NCBI GenBank assembly: GCA_963821345.1
Contig: CAWGDM010000003.1
Coordinates: forward strand, 124,001-188,000
From: WHSW01 sp963821345
Lineage (GTDB): Bacteria; Actinomycetota; Thermoleophilia; Solirubrobacterales; 70-9
Reading direction: 5' to 3'
Length of the DNA stretch: 64,000 bases
In this document: one piece after another, positions 24,197 through 32,146 of the stretch
Layout of the letters: every line of letters begins with the position of its first letter
Position numbering within the stretch: the first letter of the stretch is position 1
Translations under genes and position numbers: made by a program
The notes under the pieces: generated by a model
Databases searched by the model: none
The model's input: only the letters and a program-made list of their open reading frames with translations
What the model was told of the DNA's origin: nothing

Positions 24197-24535
24197 ATGT
24201 CCCGAGCGGCGAGGCAGAGCGGTCAGGCGGCGGTCGAGCTGGTCGTCGCGATCCCCGTATTGCTCGCGGTCTTGGCCCTGGTCGGCCAGCTGGCGGTCGC
24301 CGGTTACGCGCTCTGGAGCGCCGCCGCAGCCGCCCGGGCGGGCGCCCGGGCGGCCGAGGTCGGCGGCGACGCCGAGGCCGCGGCGCGCAGCGCCCTGCCC
24401 GGCTGGCTCGCGGACGACGCCGAGGTCGACGCGGCCGGCCCGGTCGAGGTCCGGGTCGAGGCCCCGGGGCTGGTCCCCGGCGTCCCGGCCCTTCGCCTGA
24501 GAGCGGCGACCGAGCTGGGCGCGGGCGAGGGGTGA
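24197..24535 (+). CDS. TadE-like pseudopilin protein (first)
   Basis: The 112-residue protein starts with a short basic leader, then the TadE signature SGQAAVELVVAIPVLLAVLALVGQLAVAGYALW: a Gly-x-x-x-x-Glu followed by a 20-residue hydrophobic helix, as in TadE/TadG minor pilins. A small strand-rich exported domain follows. TadE-like proteins are membrane-anchored components or cargo of tad (type IVc) pilus machines. The stop overlaps the next gene (TGATG). No tadA, tadB or prepilin peptidase gene is in the window. Confidence 0.8.
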   Translation: MSRAARQSGQAAVELVVAIPVLLAVLALVGQLAVAGYALWSAAAAARAGARAAEVGGDAEAAARSALPGWLADDAEVDAAGPVEVRVEAPGLVPGVPALRLRAATELGAGEG

Positions 24536-24879
24536 TGTCGCAGCGCGGCCAGGCATCGGTCGAGCTCGTCGCCGCGCTGCCGTTCGTCTTCCTCGCGGCC
24601 GTCCTCTGCCTGCAGCTGCTCGCCGCGGGCTATGCCCTGACGCTCGCCGACGGTGCCGCCGAGGCCGGCGCCCTGGCACTCGCCTCCGACCGACCGGCCG
24701 AGCCCGCGGTCGAGGCGGCGCTGCCGGGCTGGGCTCGCGACCGGGTCGAGCTCGACTCCCAGGGCGGGCGGCTGACCGTGCGGCTGAGCCCGCCGTCGCC
24801 GCTGGCCGCGGTCGGTCGCGCGCTCGAGGTCAGCTCGACCGCCTGGGTTCAACGGCCGGCCGACGGGAGCGCCGGCTGA
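24535..24879 (+). CDS. TadE-like pseudopilin protein (second)
   Basis: The 114-residue protein has the same layout as its neighbour: RGQASVELVAALPFVFLAAVLCLQLLAAGYAL (Glu plus hydrophobic helix) and a short Ala-rich exported domain. The two are probably paralogues from a tandem duplication that diverged (both share a GW[AL] segment near residue 65). TGATG overlaps on both sides indicate tight translational coupling with the fusion gene that follows. Confidence 0.8.
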   Translation: MSQRGQASVELVAALPFVFLAAVLCLQLLAAGYALTLADGAAEAGALALASDRPAEPAVEAALPGWARDRVELDSQGGRLTVRLSPPSPLAAVGRALEVSSTAWVQRPADGSAG

Positions 24880-26861
24880 TGGCGGCGATCGTGCTTGCCG
24901 CCGGGCTGCCGGGGGCCGGCGAGCCGCTGGCCGGCGTCGCCGCGGTCGCGGTTGCGCTCGCGGTCGAGCGGTCGGCGCCCGTCGTCCTGGTCGAGGTCGG
25001 CCGCCCGCGAGGCCGCGGGCCGACGATGCTGGCCGCCGAGACGGCCCGCCGGCTGGAGGCGCGGCTGCGCGATGCCGGCGTGCGCTGCGCGGCCCGCGGG
25101 CGGATCGCCTGGGTGGGGATCGCCGAGGAGGGCTGGACCGAGGCCGCGCGCGAGGTCGCCGCGCTGGCCGCCGAGGCCGAGGCCGTTCTGGTCGTGGTCG
25201 AGCCGCGCCTGGTCGCTGAGGGGCTCGCCGATCCCGGGCTCGCGATCGACGGCGCCCTGCTGTGTGCGGAGCTCCCGGCCCAGCGCCCGCTGGCCGCGCT
25301 CGCGGTCGGCGAGCTGCTGACGGCCGGGGTCAGGGTCCGGGTGCTGTCCCGGGCTCCGGGACGAGTCGCCGCCCGACGCGCGCTGGCGGGGATCGATCCC
25401 GGCGGGGAGTCAGCGCGCCGTTCGGCGAGGCTCGCCCGCGGCCTGCTCGGCGTCGGCCCGGCGTCGCCCCCGCGCAACCGCCATCGGCTGCGCTCGCGGC
25501 TGGCGACCGAGTCCGGCCAGGCGCTGCCGCTGGTTCTCGGCGGAGTGGTCGCGCTCGCCTGCGCCAGCCTGGCGCTGGCGGCGCTTGGTGGCGCGGTGAC
25601 CGGCAAGTCGCGCACACAGCGGGCGGCCGACCTGGCCGCGCTCTCGGCTGCGCGCGAGATGCGCGACGACTTCGGGCGGCTGTTCGTCCCCGCGCGGCGC
25701 CCCGACGGGCGCCCCGACCCCGGCCACCTGAGCAAGGGCGAGTACCTGCGGCGCGCGACCGAGGCGGCGCAGGAGGCGGCGCGGCGAAACGGGGTCGGCC
25801 AGGGGCGGCTGCAGGTCGAGTTCCCCGACCGCTCGTCGTTCGCGCCGCTGCGGGTCCGGGCCGAGCTCGGCGCCGAGCTCGACACCCCGGGGGACCTGCC
25901 GAAGCTGCCGGTGGCCGTCCACGCCGAGGCCGAGGCGGTCCCCGCGACGCCGGCGGCCGGCGCGACGAGCGGCCCGGCGTACGCGACCGGGGGCGGCTAC
26001 TCCGGGCCGCTCGAGTACCGCCAGGGCGAGGGCATGCGACCCGACGTCGCCGCCGCCTTCGACCGGATGGCAGCCGCGGCGGCGGCCGATCGGATCTCGC
26101 TGCTGGTCAATGACGGCTTTCGTTCCGACGCCGAGCAGGCGATCCTCTGGGCCCAGAACCCCGACCCGCGGTGGGTCGCCCCGCCGGGCACGTCGCTGCA
26201 TCGCTGCGCCACCGAGCTCGACCTCGGCCCGGCCTCGGCCTACGGGTGGCTGGCGGCGAACGCGCCCAGGTTCGGCTTCCTGTTGCGCTACAGCTGGGAG
26301 CCCTGGCACTGGGGCTACATCGAGGGCCCGGAGCCGTGCTCGACGGCCGGCGACCAGGTCGGAACGGGCGACGGCGAGGCCGGCGCCGCCGACGGCGACT
26401 CGGGCGAGGTCAGCCTGCCGTCGTTCGTCCCGGGTGAGTTTCGCGCCGCGATCGCGGCCGCCGCCCAGCGCTGGAACGTCTCCGGGGCGCTGCTCGCCGC
26501 GCAGCTGATGGCGGAGAGCAACTTCAACCCGTTCGCGGTCAGCCCGGCAGGGGCCGCTGGGATCGCCCAGTTCATGCCGGCGACGGCGGCTTCCTACGGG
26601 CTCGACGACCCGTTCGACGCCGCGGCGGCGATCGACGCCCAGGCGCACCTGATGGCGGACCTGCTGGAGCGGTTCGGCGACCCGTCGCTGGCCCTCGCCG
26701 CCTACAACGCCGGCCCCGGCGCGGTCGAGCCGTGCGGCTGCGTCCCCTCGATCCCCGAGACCCAGGCCTACGTCGCTCGGATCCTCGGGCTGATCCACGG
26801 CGCCGGGGCGACGCTCGTCGCCGCGGGCGCGCCGGCGCTGGAGGTGCGGCTGGTCGACTGA
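24879..26861 (+). CDS. Four-part fusion: TadZ-like region, TadG-like pseudopilin segment, VanY-type D,D-carboxypeptidase and SLT lytic transglycosylase
   Basis: One 660-residue frame. Residues 1-200 resemble a ParA/TadZ Rossmann domain but lack a Walker A lysine. Residues 210-265 are TadG-like: ESGQALPLVLGGVVALACAS, a hydrophobic helix to about 240, then TQRAADLAALSAARE. Residues about 385-485 are an M15/VanY peptidase: the S-x-H motif with H441 and D448, and EPWHWGY with E474 and H477, giving the zinc site. Residues about 525-630 are a Slt-type muramidase with catalytic E546 in AESNFNPFAVS, GIAQFMPATA and LAAYNAGPGAV. It should anchor in the membrane with two wall hydrolases outside and trim peptides and glycan strands. 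It is coupled to two TadE genes. Confidence 0.85.
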   Translation: MAAIVLAAGLPGAGEPLAGVAAVAVALAVERSAPVVLVEVGRPRGRGPTMLAAETARRLEARLRDAGVRCAARGRIAWVGIAEEGWTEAAREVAALAAEAEAVLVVVEPRLVAEGLADPGLAIDGALLCAELPAQRPLAALAVGELLTAGVRVRVLSRAPGRVAARRALAGIDPGGESARRSARLARGLLGVGPASPPRNRHRLRSRLATESGQALPLVLGGVVALACASLALAALGGAVTGKSRTQRAADLAALSAAREMRDDFGRLFVPARRPDGRPDPGHLSKGEYLRRATEAAQEAARRNGVGQGRLQVEFPDRSSFAPLRVRAELGAELDTPGDLPKLPVAVHAEAEAVPATPAAGATSGPAYATGGGYSGPLEYRQGEGMRPDVAAAFDRMAAAAAADRISLLVNDGFRSDAEQAILWAQNPDPRWVAPPGTSLHRCATELDLGPASAYGWLAANAPRFGFLLRYSWEPWHWGYIEGPEPCSTAGDQVGTGDGEAGAADGDSGEVSLPSFVPGEFRAAIAAAAQRWNVSGALLAAQLMAESNFNPFAVSPAGAAGIAQFMPATAASYGLDDPFDAAAAIDAQAHLMADLLERFGDPSLALAAYNAGPGAVEPCGCVPSIPETQAYVARILGLIHGAGATLVAAGAPALEVRLVD

Positions 26862-26867
26862 AACGCT

Positions 26868-26873
26868 TACGCT
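26868..26873 (+). promoter_or_regulatory. -10 element TACGCT for MaoC gene
   Basis: TACGCT ends 6 nt before the ATG at 26880. Confidence 0.45.
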
Positions 26874-26879
26874 CTGGCC

Positions 26880-27347
26880 ATGCCACCGCTGACGATCTCC
26901 GGCCTTGACGAGCTCCGCGAGCTGATCGGCAAGCCGATCGGCCCGTCGGACTGGGTCGAGGTCACCCAGGAGGACATCAACAAGTTCGCCGAGATCTCCC
27001 GCGACGACCAATGGATCCACGTCGACGTCGAGCGCGCCGAGCGCGAGAGCCCGTTCGGGACCACGGTCGCGCACGGCAACCTGACCCTGTCGCTGATCGA
27101 CGGCCTACGGCTGCAGCTGATCAGCCAGCAGGGGGTGAAGATGGGGATCAACTACGGCTGGAACAAGGTCCGCTTCCCGGCCCCGGTCCCCGCCGGCTCC
27201 AAGGTCCGGGCGACGGCCGAGGTGCTCTCGGTCGACGAGCTCGGCGACGGCTGGGCCCAGGTGGTGACCAAGTTCACGCTCGAGCGCGAGGGCGGCGAGA
27301 AGCCGGTCTGCGTCGCCGAGTCGGTCGGCCGGGCCCTGCGCGAGTAG
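26880..27347 (+). CDS. MaoC-like (R)-specific enoyl-CoA hydratase
   Basis: The 155-residue hot-dog-fold protein has the hydratase-2 motif in FAEISRDDQWIHVDVERAERESPFGTTVAHGNLTLSLI: Asp and His of the D-x4-H catalytic pair, then the conserved GTTVAHG. It hydrates trans-2-enoyl-CoA to (R)-3-hydroxyacyl-CoA or acts in related acyl dehydrations. It is convergent with an enoyl-CoA hydratase gene 74 nt away, so both may serve fatty-acid metabolism. Confidence 0.9.
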   Translation: MPPLTISGLDELRELIGKPIGPSDWVEVTQEDINKFAEISRDDQWIHVDVERAERESPFGTTVAHGNLTLSLIDGLRLQLISQQGVKMGINYGWNKVRFPAPVPAGSKVRATAEVLSVDELGDGWAQVVTKFTLEREGGEKPVCVAESVGRALRE

Positions 27348-27382
27348 CGCGGACCGCGGCCCGGCGATGACGACGCTGCTGG

Positions 27383-27424
27383 TCCGTCCTGGCCGGAGAT
27401 GCCGCTGATCAGCGCCCGCTTCAA
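27383..27424 (-). pseudogene. Possible 5' remnant of GDP-mannose 4,6-dehydratase (gmd)
   Basis: From TTG 27424, which overlaps the enoyl-CoA hydratase stop codon, the minus strand reads MKRALISGISGQDG. This matches the very conserved Gmd N-terminus (KRALITGITGQDG, the Rossmann glycine motif). The similarity stops abruptly at about 27382, and the sequence runs into the convergent MaoC gene. It looks like the first 14 codons left by a deletion, though chance similarity over so short a stretch cannot be excluded. Confidence 0.4.
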
Positions 27425-28254
27425 GCGCCCGTGAACTTCGCCTCGCGGCCCTCGAAGAACGCGGTCACGCCCTCGCGCAGGTCCTCGGTGCCCATCGAGT
27501 CGGCGATCCCGTGGCGCTCGACCTGCAGGTGGTCGGTGAGCGAGTTGTCGAGGCTCTGGCCGATCAGCAGCTTCGCCATCCGCACGTAGTGCGGCGCCAT
27601 CCCGGCCAGCTTCTCGGCCTTGGCGCGCGCCGCGTCGAGCAGCTCGTCCGGACCGACGACCTTGGAGACGATCCCCATCTCCAGCGCCTGCTCGGCCGAC
27701 AGCAGCGGGTCGTTGAGCAGCAGCTGTAAGGCCTTGTCGGGTCCGATGACGCGGGGCAAAAAGTAGGTCATCCCGCCGTCGGGCGAGGCCCCGATCCGCC
27801 CGTAGGCGCAGACGAAGGCGGCGTTGGTCGAGGCGATCCGGATATCGCACATCAGCGCCAGCGAAAAGCCCGCCCCGGCGGCGACCCCGTTGACCGCGCC
27901 GATCACCGGATAGGGAATGCGGCGGAAGTCGACGATCGCCTGGTGCAGAACCTCGGCGCCGCGGCGGACGTTGGCCGGCAGGTCGATCTCGGGGTCGTCG
28001 ACGCCGCCCTTGAACCAGTTCACGTCGCCACCGGAGGAGAAGGCGCGCTCGCCGGCCCCGGTGACGATCAGCCCGCGCAGCGGCGCTTGGTCGGCGAGCC
28101 AGCCGGAGGCGACGGTGAGCTCGAAGATCAGCTCCGGGCTCATCGCGTTGAGCGAGTCGGGCCGGTTCAGGGTCAGGGTGCCGATCTCGCCGTCGATCTC
28201 GATCGAGAGCGTCTCGAGCTCGGGCGGAGAGGGGATGGTCGTCGTCTGGCTCAT
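27421..28254 (-). CDS. Enoyl-CoA hydratase/isomerase family protein
   Basis: The 277-residue crotonase-fold protein has GTLTLNRPDSLNAMSPEL, the oxyanion-hole segment RAFSSGGDVNWF, AAVNGVAAGAGFSLALMCDIRIAS-type helix (here GAVNGVAAGAGFSLALMCDI), and RIGASPDGGMTYFLPRVIG. The position of the second catalytic Glu in true hydratases is occupied by Asp (PDGG), as in some isomerase-like members, so hydratase versus isomerase is open. A Shine-Dalgarno AGGAG lies upstream of the ATG at 28254. Confidence 0.85.
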   Translation of the reverse strand: MSQTTTIPSPPELETLSIEIDGEIGTLTLNRPDSLNAMSPELIFELTVASGWLADQAPLRGLIVTGAGERAFSSGGDVNWFKGGVDDPEIDLPANVRRGAEVLHQAIVDFRRIPYPVIGAVNGVAAGAGFSLALMCDIRIASTNAAFVCAYGRIGASPDGGMTYFLPRVIGPDKALQLLLNDPLLSAEQALEMGIVSKVVGPDELLDAARAKAEKLAGMAPHYVRMAKLLIGQSLDNSLTDHLQVERHGIADSMGTEDLREGVTAFFEGREAKFTGA

Positions 28255-28292
28255 CGGTGCTCCTGGGGTGGGATTGGCGCGGGTGCGAACCG

Positions 28293-28298
28293 TACCCT
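28293..28298 (+). promoter_or_regulatory. -10 element TACCCT for uvrC
   Basis: TACCCT ends 6 nt before the GTG at 28305. Confidence 0.45.
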
Positions 28299-28304
28299 TG
28301 AAGC

Positions 28305-30164
28305 GTGGATTCCGTTGCCGAACAGCGCAAACGCCTGCCCGACCAGCCGGGCGTCTACCTGTTCAAGGACGAGCGCGGCCTGGTCATGTACGTGGGCAAG
28401 GCGACCTCGATTCGCAAGCGGGTGGCCGGCCACTTCGCCGGCAAGACCTCGCGCGGGAGCTTCGGGTTCATCGACCGGATCGCGTCGATCGACTTCCTGG
28501 TCACCGAGACCGAGGCCGAGGCGCTGCTCGCCGAGCAGCAGTTCATCAAGCGCCATCGGCCGCGGTTCAACATCCGCCTGCGCGACGACAAGTCCTACCC
28601 CTACATCGGGATCAGCCTCGACGAGGAGTTCCCGCGCGTCTACTTCACCCGCGAGCGCCATCGCTCGCAGCGGATCTACTTCGGCCCCTACTCGTCGGCG
28701 AAGCGGGTCCGGGAGACCCTGGACCTGCTCGGGCGGCTGTTCCAGTTCCGCACCTGCGAGGGGCCCGAGCCGGGCCGGCGCTCGGGGGTGCCCTGCCTCG
28801 ACTATTACATCAAGCGCTGCGCGGCCCCCTGCGTCGGCTACGTCGACCGCGAGGAGTACCGGCGCGGGATCGACGCGATCGTCGACTTCCTCTCCGGCCG
28901 CTACCGCGACGTCGAGCGCGACCTGGAGCGCAAGATGTCCGAGGCCGCGGCGGCCGAAGAGTACGAGCGCGCCGCGGTCTTTCGCGACCGGCTCGAGGCG
29001 GTGCGCTCGCTGATGGAGCGCCGCTCGGTTGCCGGCGAGGCCTTCGACTCCGCCGACCTGATCGCGGTCGCGCTCGAGGGGTCGGAGGCCAACGCCCAGG
29101 TGTTCCAGGTGCGCGACGGGGTGCTCGCCGAGCGTCACGGCTTCTATCTCGCGAACGAGGCCGAGGGCGGCGAGGCCGAGGTGACCGAGGAGTTCCTGGC
29201 GCAGTACTACTCGGCGGCGCCCTCGGTGCCCCGGCTGGTCGTCGTCGGCCCGGCGCTGGCCGAGCGGGCGAGCCTGGTCGCCGAGGCGCTGACCAGGCGA
29301 CGCGGCGGCACGGTCGAGGTCCGGGTCGCCGAGCGCGGCTCGAAGCGGCGTCTGCGCGAGCTGGCCGAGCGCAACGCGATCCTCGCGCTGGCCCAGGACC
29401 GGCTCAAGCAGGAGCGCCGCCGGGCCCAGCGCGTCGACGCGCTGTCGGCGCTCCAGGACTCGCTCGACCTCGAGACGCTGCCGGTGCGGATCGAGGGCTT
29501 CGACATCTCCAACCTGATGGGCAGCCACACGGTCGCCTCGATGGTCGTCTTCAAGGGCGGCGCCCCGCGCAAGGCCGAATACCGGCGGTTCCGGGTCCGG
29601 GGTGATCGCAGCGCCGGGCCCGACGACTTCTCCTCGATGGAGGAGATCCTCTCGCGCCGGGTTTCGCAGCTGCTCGAGCAGTCCGACCGCTCGCCCCACG
29701 ACGATGCGCGCGACGAGAGTTTCGCTGCGGTCCCCGACCTGATCGTGATCGACGGCGGCAAGGGGCAGCTCTCGGCCGGGATGAGGGTCCTCGAGCCGCT
29801 GGTCGAGCGCGGTACGGCGGTGATCGGGCTCGCCAAGCGGCTCGAGCAGGTGTACGTCCCGGGCCGCTCCGATCCGGTCGAGATCGACCCTGACTCCGAG
29901 GGCCTGCGCTTACTCCAGCGGGTGCGCGACGAGGCGCACCGGTTCGCGCTCGATCACCACCGCAGTCGTCGCGACAAGTCGATGACCGGCTCGCTGCTCG
30001 ACGAGTTGCCCGGGGTCGGGCCAAAGCGCAAGCGGGCGCTGCTCGAGCACTTCGGCTCGCCCGAGCGCCTGGTGGCGGCCTCGCGCGAGGAGCTCGAGGC
30101 GGTGCCGGGGATCCCCGGCAAGCTGGCCCGCGAGATCCACCGCCAGCTCAACCGGGCGGGGTGA
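28305..30164 (+). CDS. uvrC: UvrABC system protein C
   Basis: UvrC makes both incisions in nucleotide excision repair. The 619-residue protein has a GIY-YIG nuclease domain (residues about 12-92; QPGVYLFKDERGLVMYVGKATSIRKRV), a Cys-rich region (TCEGPEPGRRSGVPCLDYYIKRCAAPC), a UVR motif (about 200-235), the RNase-H-like C-terminal nuclease (IEGFDISNLMGSHTVASMVVF; DLIVIDGGKGQLSAG) and tandem helix-hairpin-helix motifs at the end. Length is typical. Its stop overlaps the following glycosyltransferase start (TGATG). Confidence 0.97.
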   Translation: MDSVAEQRKRLPDQPGVYLFKDERGLVMYVGKATSIRKRVAGHFAGKTSRGSFGFIDRIASIDFLVTETEAEALLAEQQFIKRHRPRFNIRLRDDKSYPYIGISLDEEFPRVYFTRERHRSQRIYFGPYSSAKRVRETLDLLGRLFQFRTCEGPEPGRRSGVPCLDYYIKRCAAPCVGYVDREEYRRGIDAIVDFLSGRYRDVERDLERKMSEAAAAEEYERAAVFRDRLEAVRSLMERRSVAGEAFDSADLIAVALEGSEANAQVFQVRDGVLAERHGFYLANEAEGGEAEVTEEFLAQYYSAAPSVPRLVVVGPALAERASLVAEALTRRRGGTVEVRVAERGSKRRLRELAERNAILALAQDRLKQERRRAQRVDALSALQDSLDLETLPVRIEGFDISNLMGSHTVASMVVFKGGAPRKAEYRRFRVRGDRSAGPDDFSSMEEILSRRVSQLLEQSDRSPHDDARDESFAAVPDLIVIDGGKGQLSAGMRVLEPLVERGTAVIGLAKRLEQVYVPGRSDPVEIDPDSEGLRLLQRVRDEAHRFALDHHRSRRDKSMTGSLLDELPGVGPKRKRALLEHFGSPERLVAASREELEAVPGIPGKLAREIHRQLNRAG

Positions 30165-31129
30165 TGGCCGCCGACCGGCCGGCGATCAGCGTCGTCGTCG
30201 CGACCCACGCACGCCGCGACCGGATGTGTGCGCTGCTCGGCTCGCTTAGCGCGCAGACGCTCGACCCGGCGGAGTTCGAGGTCGTCGTCGTCGACGACGG
30301 CTCGGCGGACGGCACCGCGGAGATGCTGGCAAGCGTTGACGGGGAGCTTCCATTCGCGTTCACCGTGCTCACCCGCGGCGAGCCCGGGGGCCCGGCCCGC
30401 GCCCGCAACGACGGCTGGCGGGCCGCGAGCGGCCCGCTGGTCGCGTTCACCGACGACGATTGCGAGGCCGCGCCGGACTGGCTCGAACGTTGCCTGGAGG
30501 CGGGCGCGGCGAAGCCCGGGGCGATCGTCCAGGGGCGCACGTCCCCGAACCCGCGCGAGCTTCAGCGCCTGGGCCCGTTCAGCGTCACACGCGATGTCGA
30601 CGGCTCCGGACCGCTGTGGTTCGAGACCTGCAACATCGTCTACCCGCGCGAGCTGCTCGAGCGCCTCGACGGCTTCGACGAGACCTTCCCCGAGCCGCTC
30701 GGCGAGGACACCGACCTCGGCTGGCGAGCGCTGGGCATCGGGGCCGAGCGCGAGTTCGTCCCCGGGGCACTCGTCTACCACGCGGTCGAGGATCTGGGGC
30801 CGGCCCGCCATCTGCGCACGGCACTCCTGGGCGCGGACGGCGTGCTCATCTTCCGTCGCCATCCGCAACTGCGGGCGAGCGCTCTCGACGGCGGCTTCGT
30901 GCGCAATCAGGCGCACCTGCGGCTGCTGGTCGCGCTCGCCGGGGTGGTCGCGGCGCGCCGCCGTCGCTGGCTCGCGTTGCTCGCGGTCCCGTACGCCCGG
31001 CTGCTGATCTGGCGCGCTCGGCGGGCCGGGGCCGGCGTCGCCGTGACCCCGTACCTGGTCCTGTTCGACTTCCTGAGCCTCTACACGACCGGGCGCGGCG
31101 ACCTGCGCCACCGGGTCTGGGTTCTGTAG
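30164..31129 (+). CDS. Glycosyltransferase family 2 protein
   Basis: The 321-residue GT-A enzyme opens ISVVVATHARRDRMCALLGSL and has the nucleotide-sugar motif VVVDDGS, ARNDGWRAASGPLVAFTDDDC (DxD equivalent) and the acceptor-region GEDTDLGWRA. The C-terminal 60 residues are hydrophobic and may associate with the membrane. It shares the ETCNI(V/A)YPRELLERLDGFDE block with the GT2 genes at 49323 and 50308, so these three are paralogues. It is coupled to uvrC, which is probably positional rather than functional. Confidence 0.88.
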   Translation: MAADRPAISVVVATHARRDRMCALLGSLSAQTLDPAEFEVVVVDDGSADGTAEMLASVDGELPFAFTVLTRGEPGGPARARNDGWRAASGPLVAFTDDDCEAAPDWLERCLEAGAAKPGAIVQGRTSPNPRELQRLGPFSVTRDVDGSGPLWFETCNIVYPRELLERLDGFDETFPEPLGEDTDLGWRALGIGAEREFVPGALVYHAVEDLGPARHLRTALLGADGVLIFRRHPQLRASALDGGFVRNQAHLRLLVALAGVVAARRRRWLALLAVPYARLLIWRARRAGAGVAVTPYLVLFDFLSLYTTGRGDLRHRVWVL

Positions 31130-31135
31130 CCGGGC

Positions 31136-31996
31136 TCAGTCGCCCTTGCGCGCCCGCGCTCCCCGGGTCAGCCAGCCCAATCCGACGAGCGTCGTCCAGG
31201 CGCCGTCGACGAGCTTGAGCCGGGCCTCTTCCCCGCGGCCGCGCAGCGCCGCGATCACGGTGCCGCCGGCGGCGCGGGCGAGCGGCCGGGCGACCGCCGG
31301 CCGCGGGACCGACGGCCCGTAGAGCGAGCGCAGGTGGCGCTGGTGGCCCCCGTAGGCGATGGCCTGGTCGGCGAGCTCGCGGAAGCTCTCGCGATCGCGG
31401 TGAGCGACCACGACCTCGGGGCGATACAGGAGCTCCCACCCGTTCTCCTGGGCTCGCCAGCTGAAGTCGACGTCGCCGCCGCCCCCGAGCCGGAAGCCGC
31501 CGAGTTGCTCGAAGGCGGCGCGGCGGATGAGCATGTTGGCGGTCACGGCCGCGGGGTGCGGTCCCCAGGTCTGGTGGTGCTCGGCCCAGTTGCCGCGGCG
31601 CGATCTCGCCCAGCGCGCCAACGCCGCGCCCTGATCCGGCGCGCCGACGATCTCGCCGGCGACGACCGCGCAGCGCTCAGAGACCGGCGTGGCGAAGTAG
31701 GCGTCGAGCAGGTCCGGGGGTGGCACGCAGTCAGCGTCCAGGAACAGCAGCCACTCGCCGCTCGCCGCCGCCGCCCCCGCGTTTCGCGCGTGCGAGGCGG
31801 AGCGGCGATCGGCGGCGCCGACGACGGTGACCTCGGGCGCGGCGAGCGCCCCGACCACCGGCTCGGGGCTGTTGTCGGCGATCAGCAGCTGATCGCCGGC
31901 CGCGGTGCGCAGTCCCCGCAGCCAGCCGAGCACGATCTCTGCCTCCTCCCGATCGCCGAGGAACGGTACGACGACGCTGACCGTGGGCCTGCTCAT
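31136..31996 (-). CDS. Glycosyltransferase family 2 protein
   Basis: The 286-residue enzyme starts MSRPTVSVVVPFLGDREEAEIVL and shows LLIADNSPEPV, SHARNAGAAAASGEWLLFLDADC (DxD) and the acceptor-side GGGGDVDFSWRAQENGWEL. The ATG at 31996 is chosen because the GT-A fold starts right there; the frame remains open 31 codons upstream without similarity. It is convergent with the previous glycosyltransferase (6 nt apart). Confidence 0.87.
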   Translation of the reverse strand: MSRPTVSVVVPFLGDREEAEIVLGWLRGLRTAAGDQLLIADNSPEPVVGALAAPEVTVVGAADRRSASHARNAGAAAASGEWLLFLDADCVPPPDLLDAYFATPVSERCAVVAGEIVGAPDQGAALARWARSRRGNWAEHHQTWGPHPAAVTANMLIRRAAFEQLGGFRLGGGGDVDFSWRAQENGWELLYRPEVVVAHRDRESFRELADQAIAYGGHQRHLRSLYGPSVPRPAVARPLARAAGGTVIAALRGRGEEARLKLVDGAWTTLVGLGWLTRGARARKGD

Positions 31997-32112
31997 CAGC
32001 CGGTTGACTAGCACAGGGCATGCTGCCGGCGACGGTGACCGCGATCGGCCGGTCCGTCGGCGGGCCGTGGGCGGCTGGCGGGCGTTCACGAAGATCGCCG
32101 AGCACTGAGCCG

Positions 32113-32118
32113 TAGAAT
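32113..32118 (+). promoter_or_regulatory. -10 element TAGAAT upstream of the ABC exporter leader ORF
   Basis: TAGAAT ends 7 nt before a GTG at 32126 that opens a six-codon ORF, not before the ABC ATPase start itself (24 nt away). Confidence 0.5.
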
Positions 32119-32125
32119 CGGCGCC

Positions 32126-32146
32126 GTGAGGCGGACCGAAGCGTGA
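32126..32146 (+). CDS. Six-codon leader ORF overlapping ABC ATPase start
   Basis: GTG 32126 encodes VRRTEA and stops at TGA 32144-32146, which overlaps the ATPase GTG (32143) in GTGA form. The -10 box 7 nt upstream would make this the leaderless start, with the ATPase translated by coupling. The codons match the opening of repeat copy A (VRRSEA). Confidence 0.4.
   Translation: MRRTEA
32127..32143 (+). repeat. Dispersed element, partial copy E (5' 17 bp)
   Basis: TGAGGCGGACCGAAGCG matches the first 17 bases of copy A at 16 positions. The rest of the element is absent or unrecognisable. It lies between the -10 box and the ABC ATPase start. Confidence 0.5.

Noticed and set aside
25410..27074. 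554-codon minus-strand frame antisense to the VanY/SLT fusion
   Set aside because: High-GC shadow ORF with no recognisable domain, whereas the sense frame has four.
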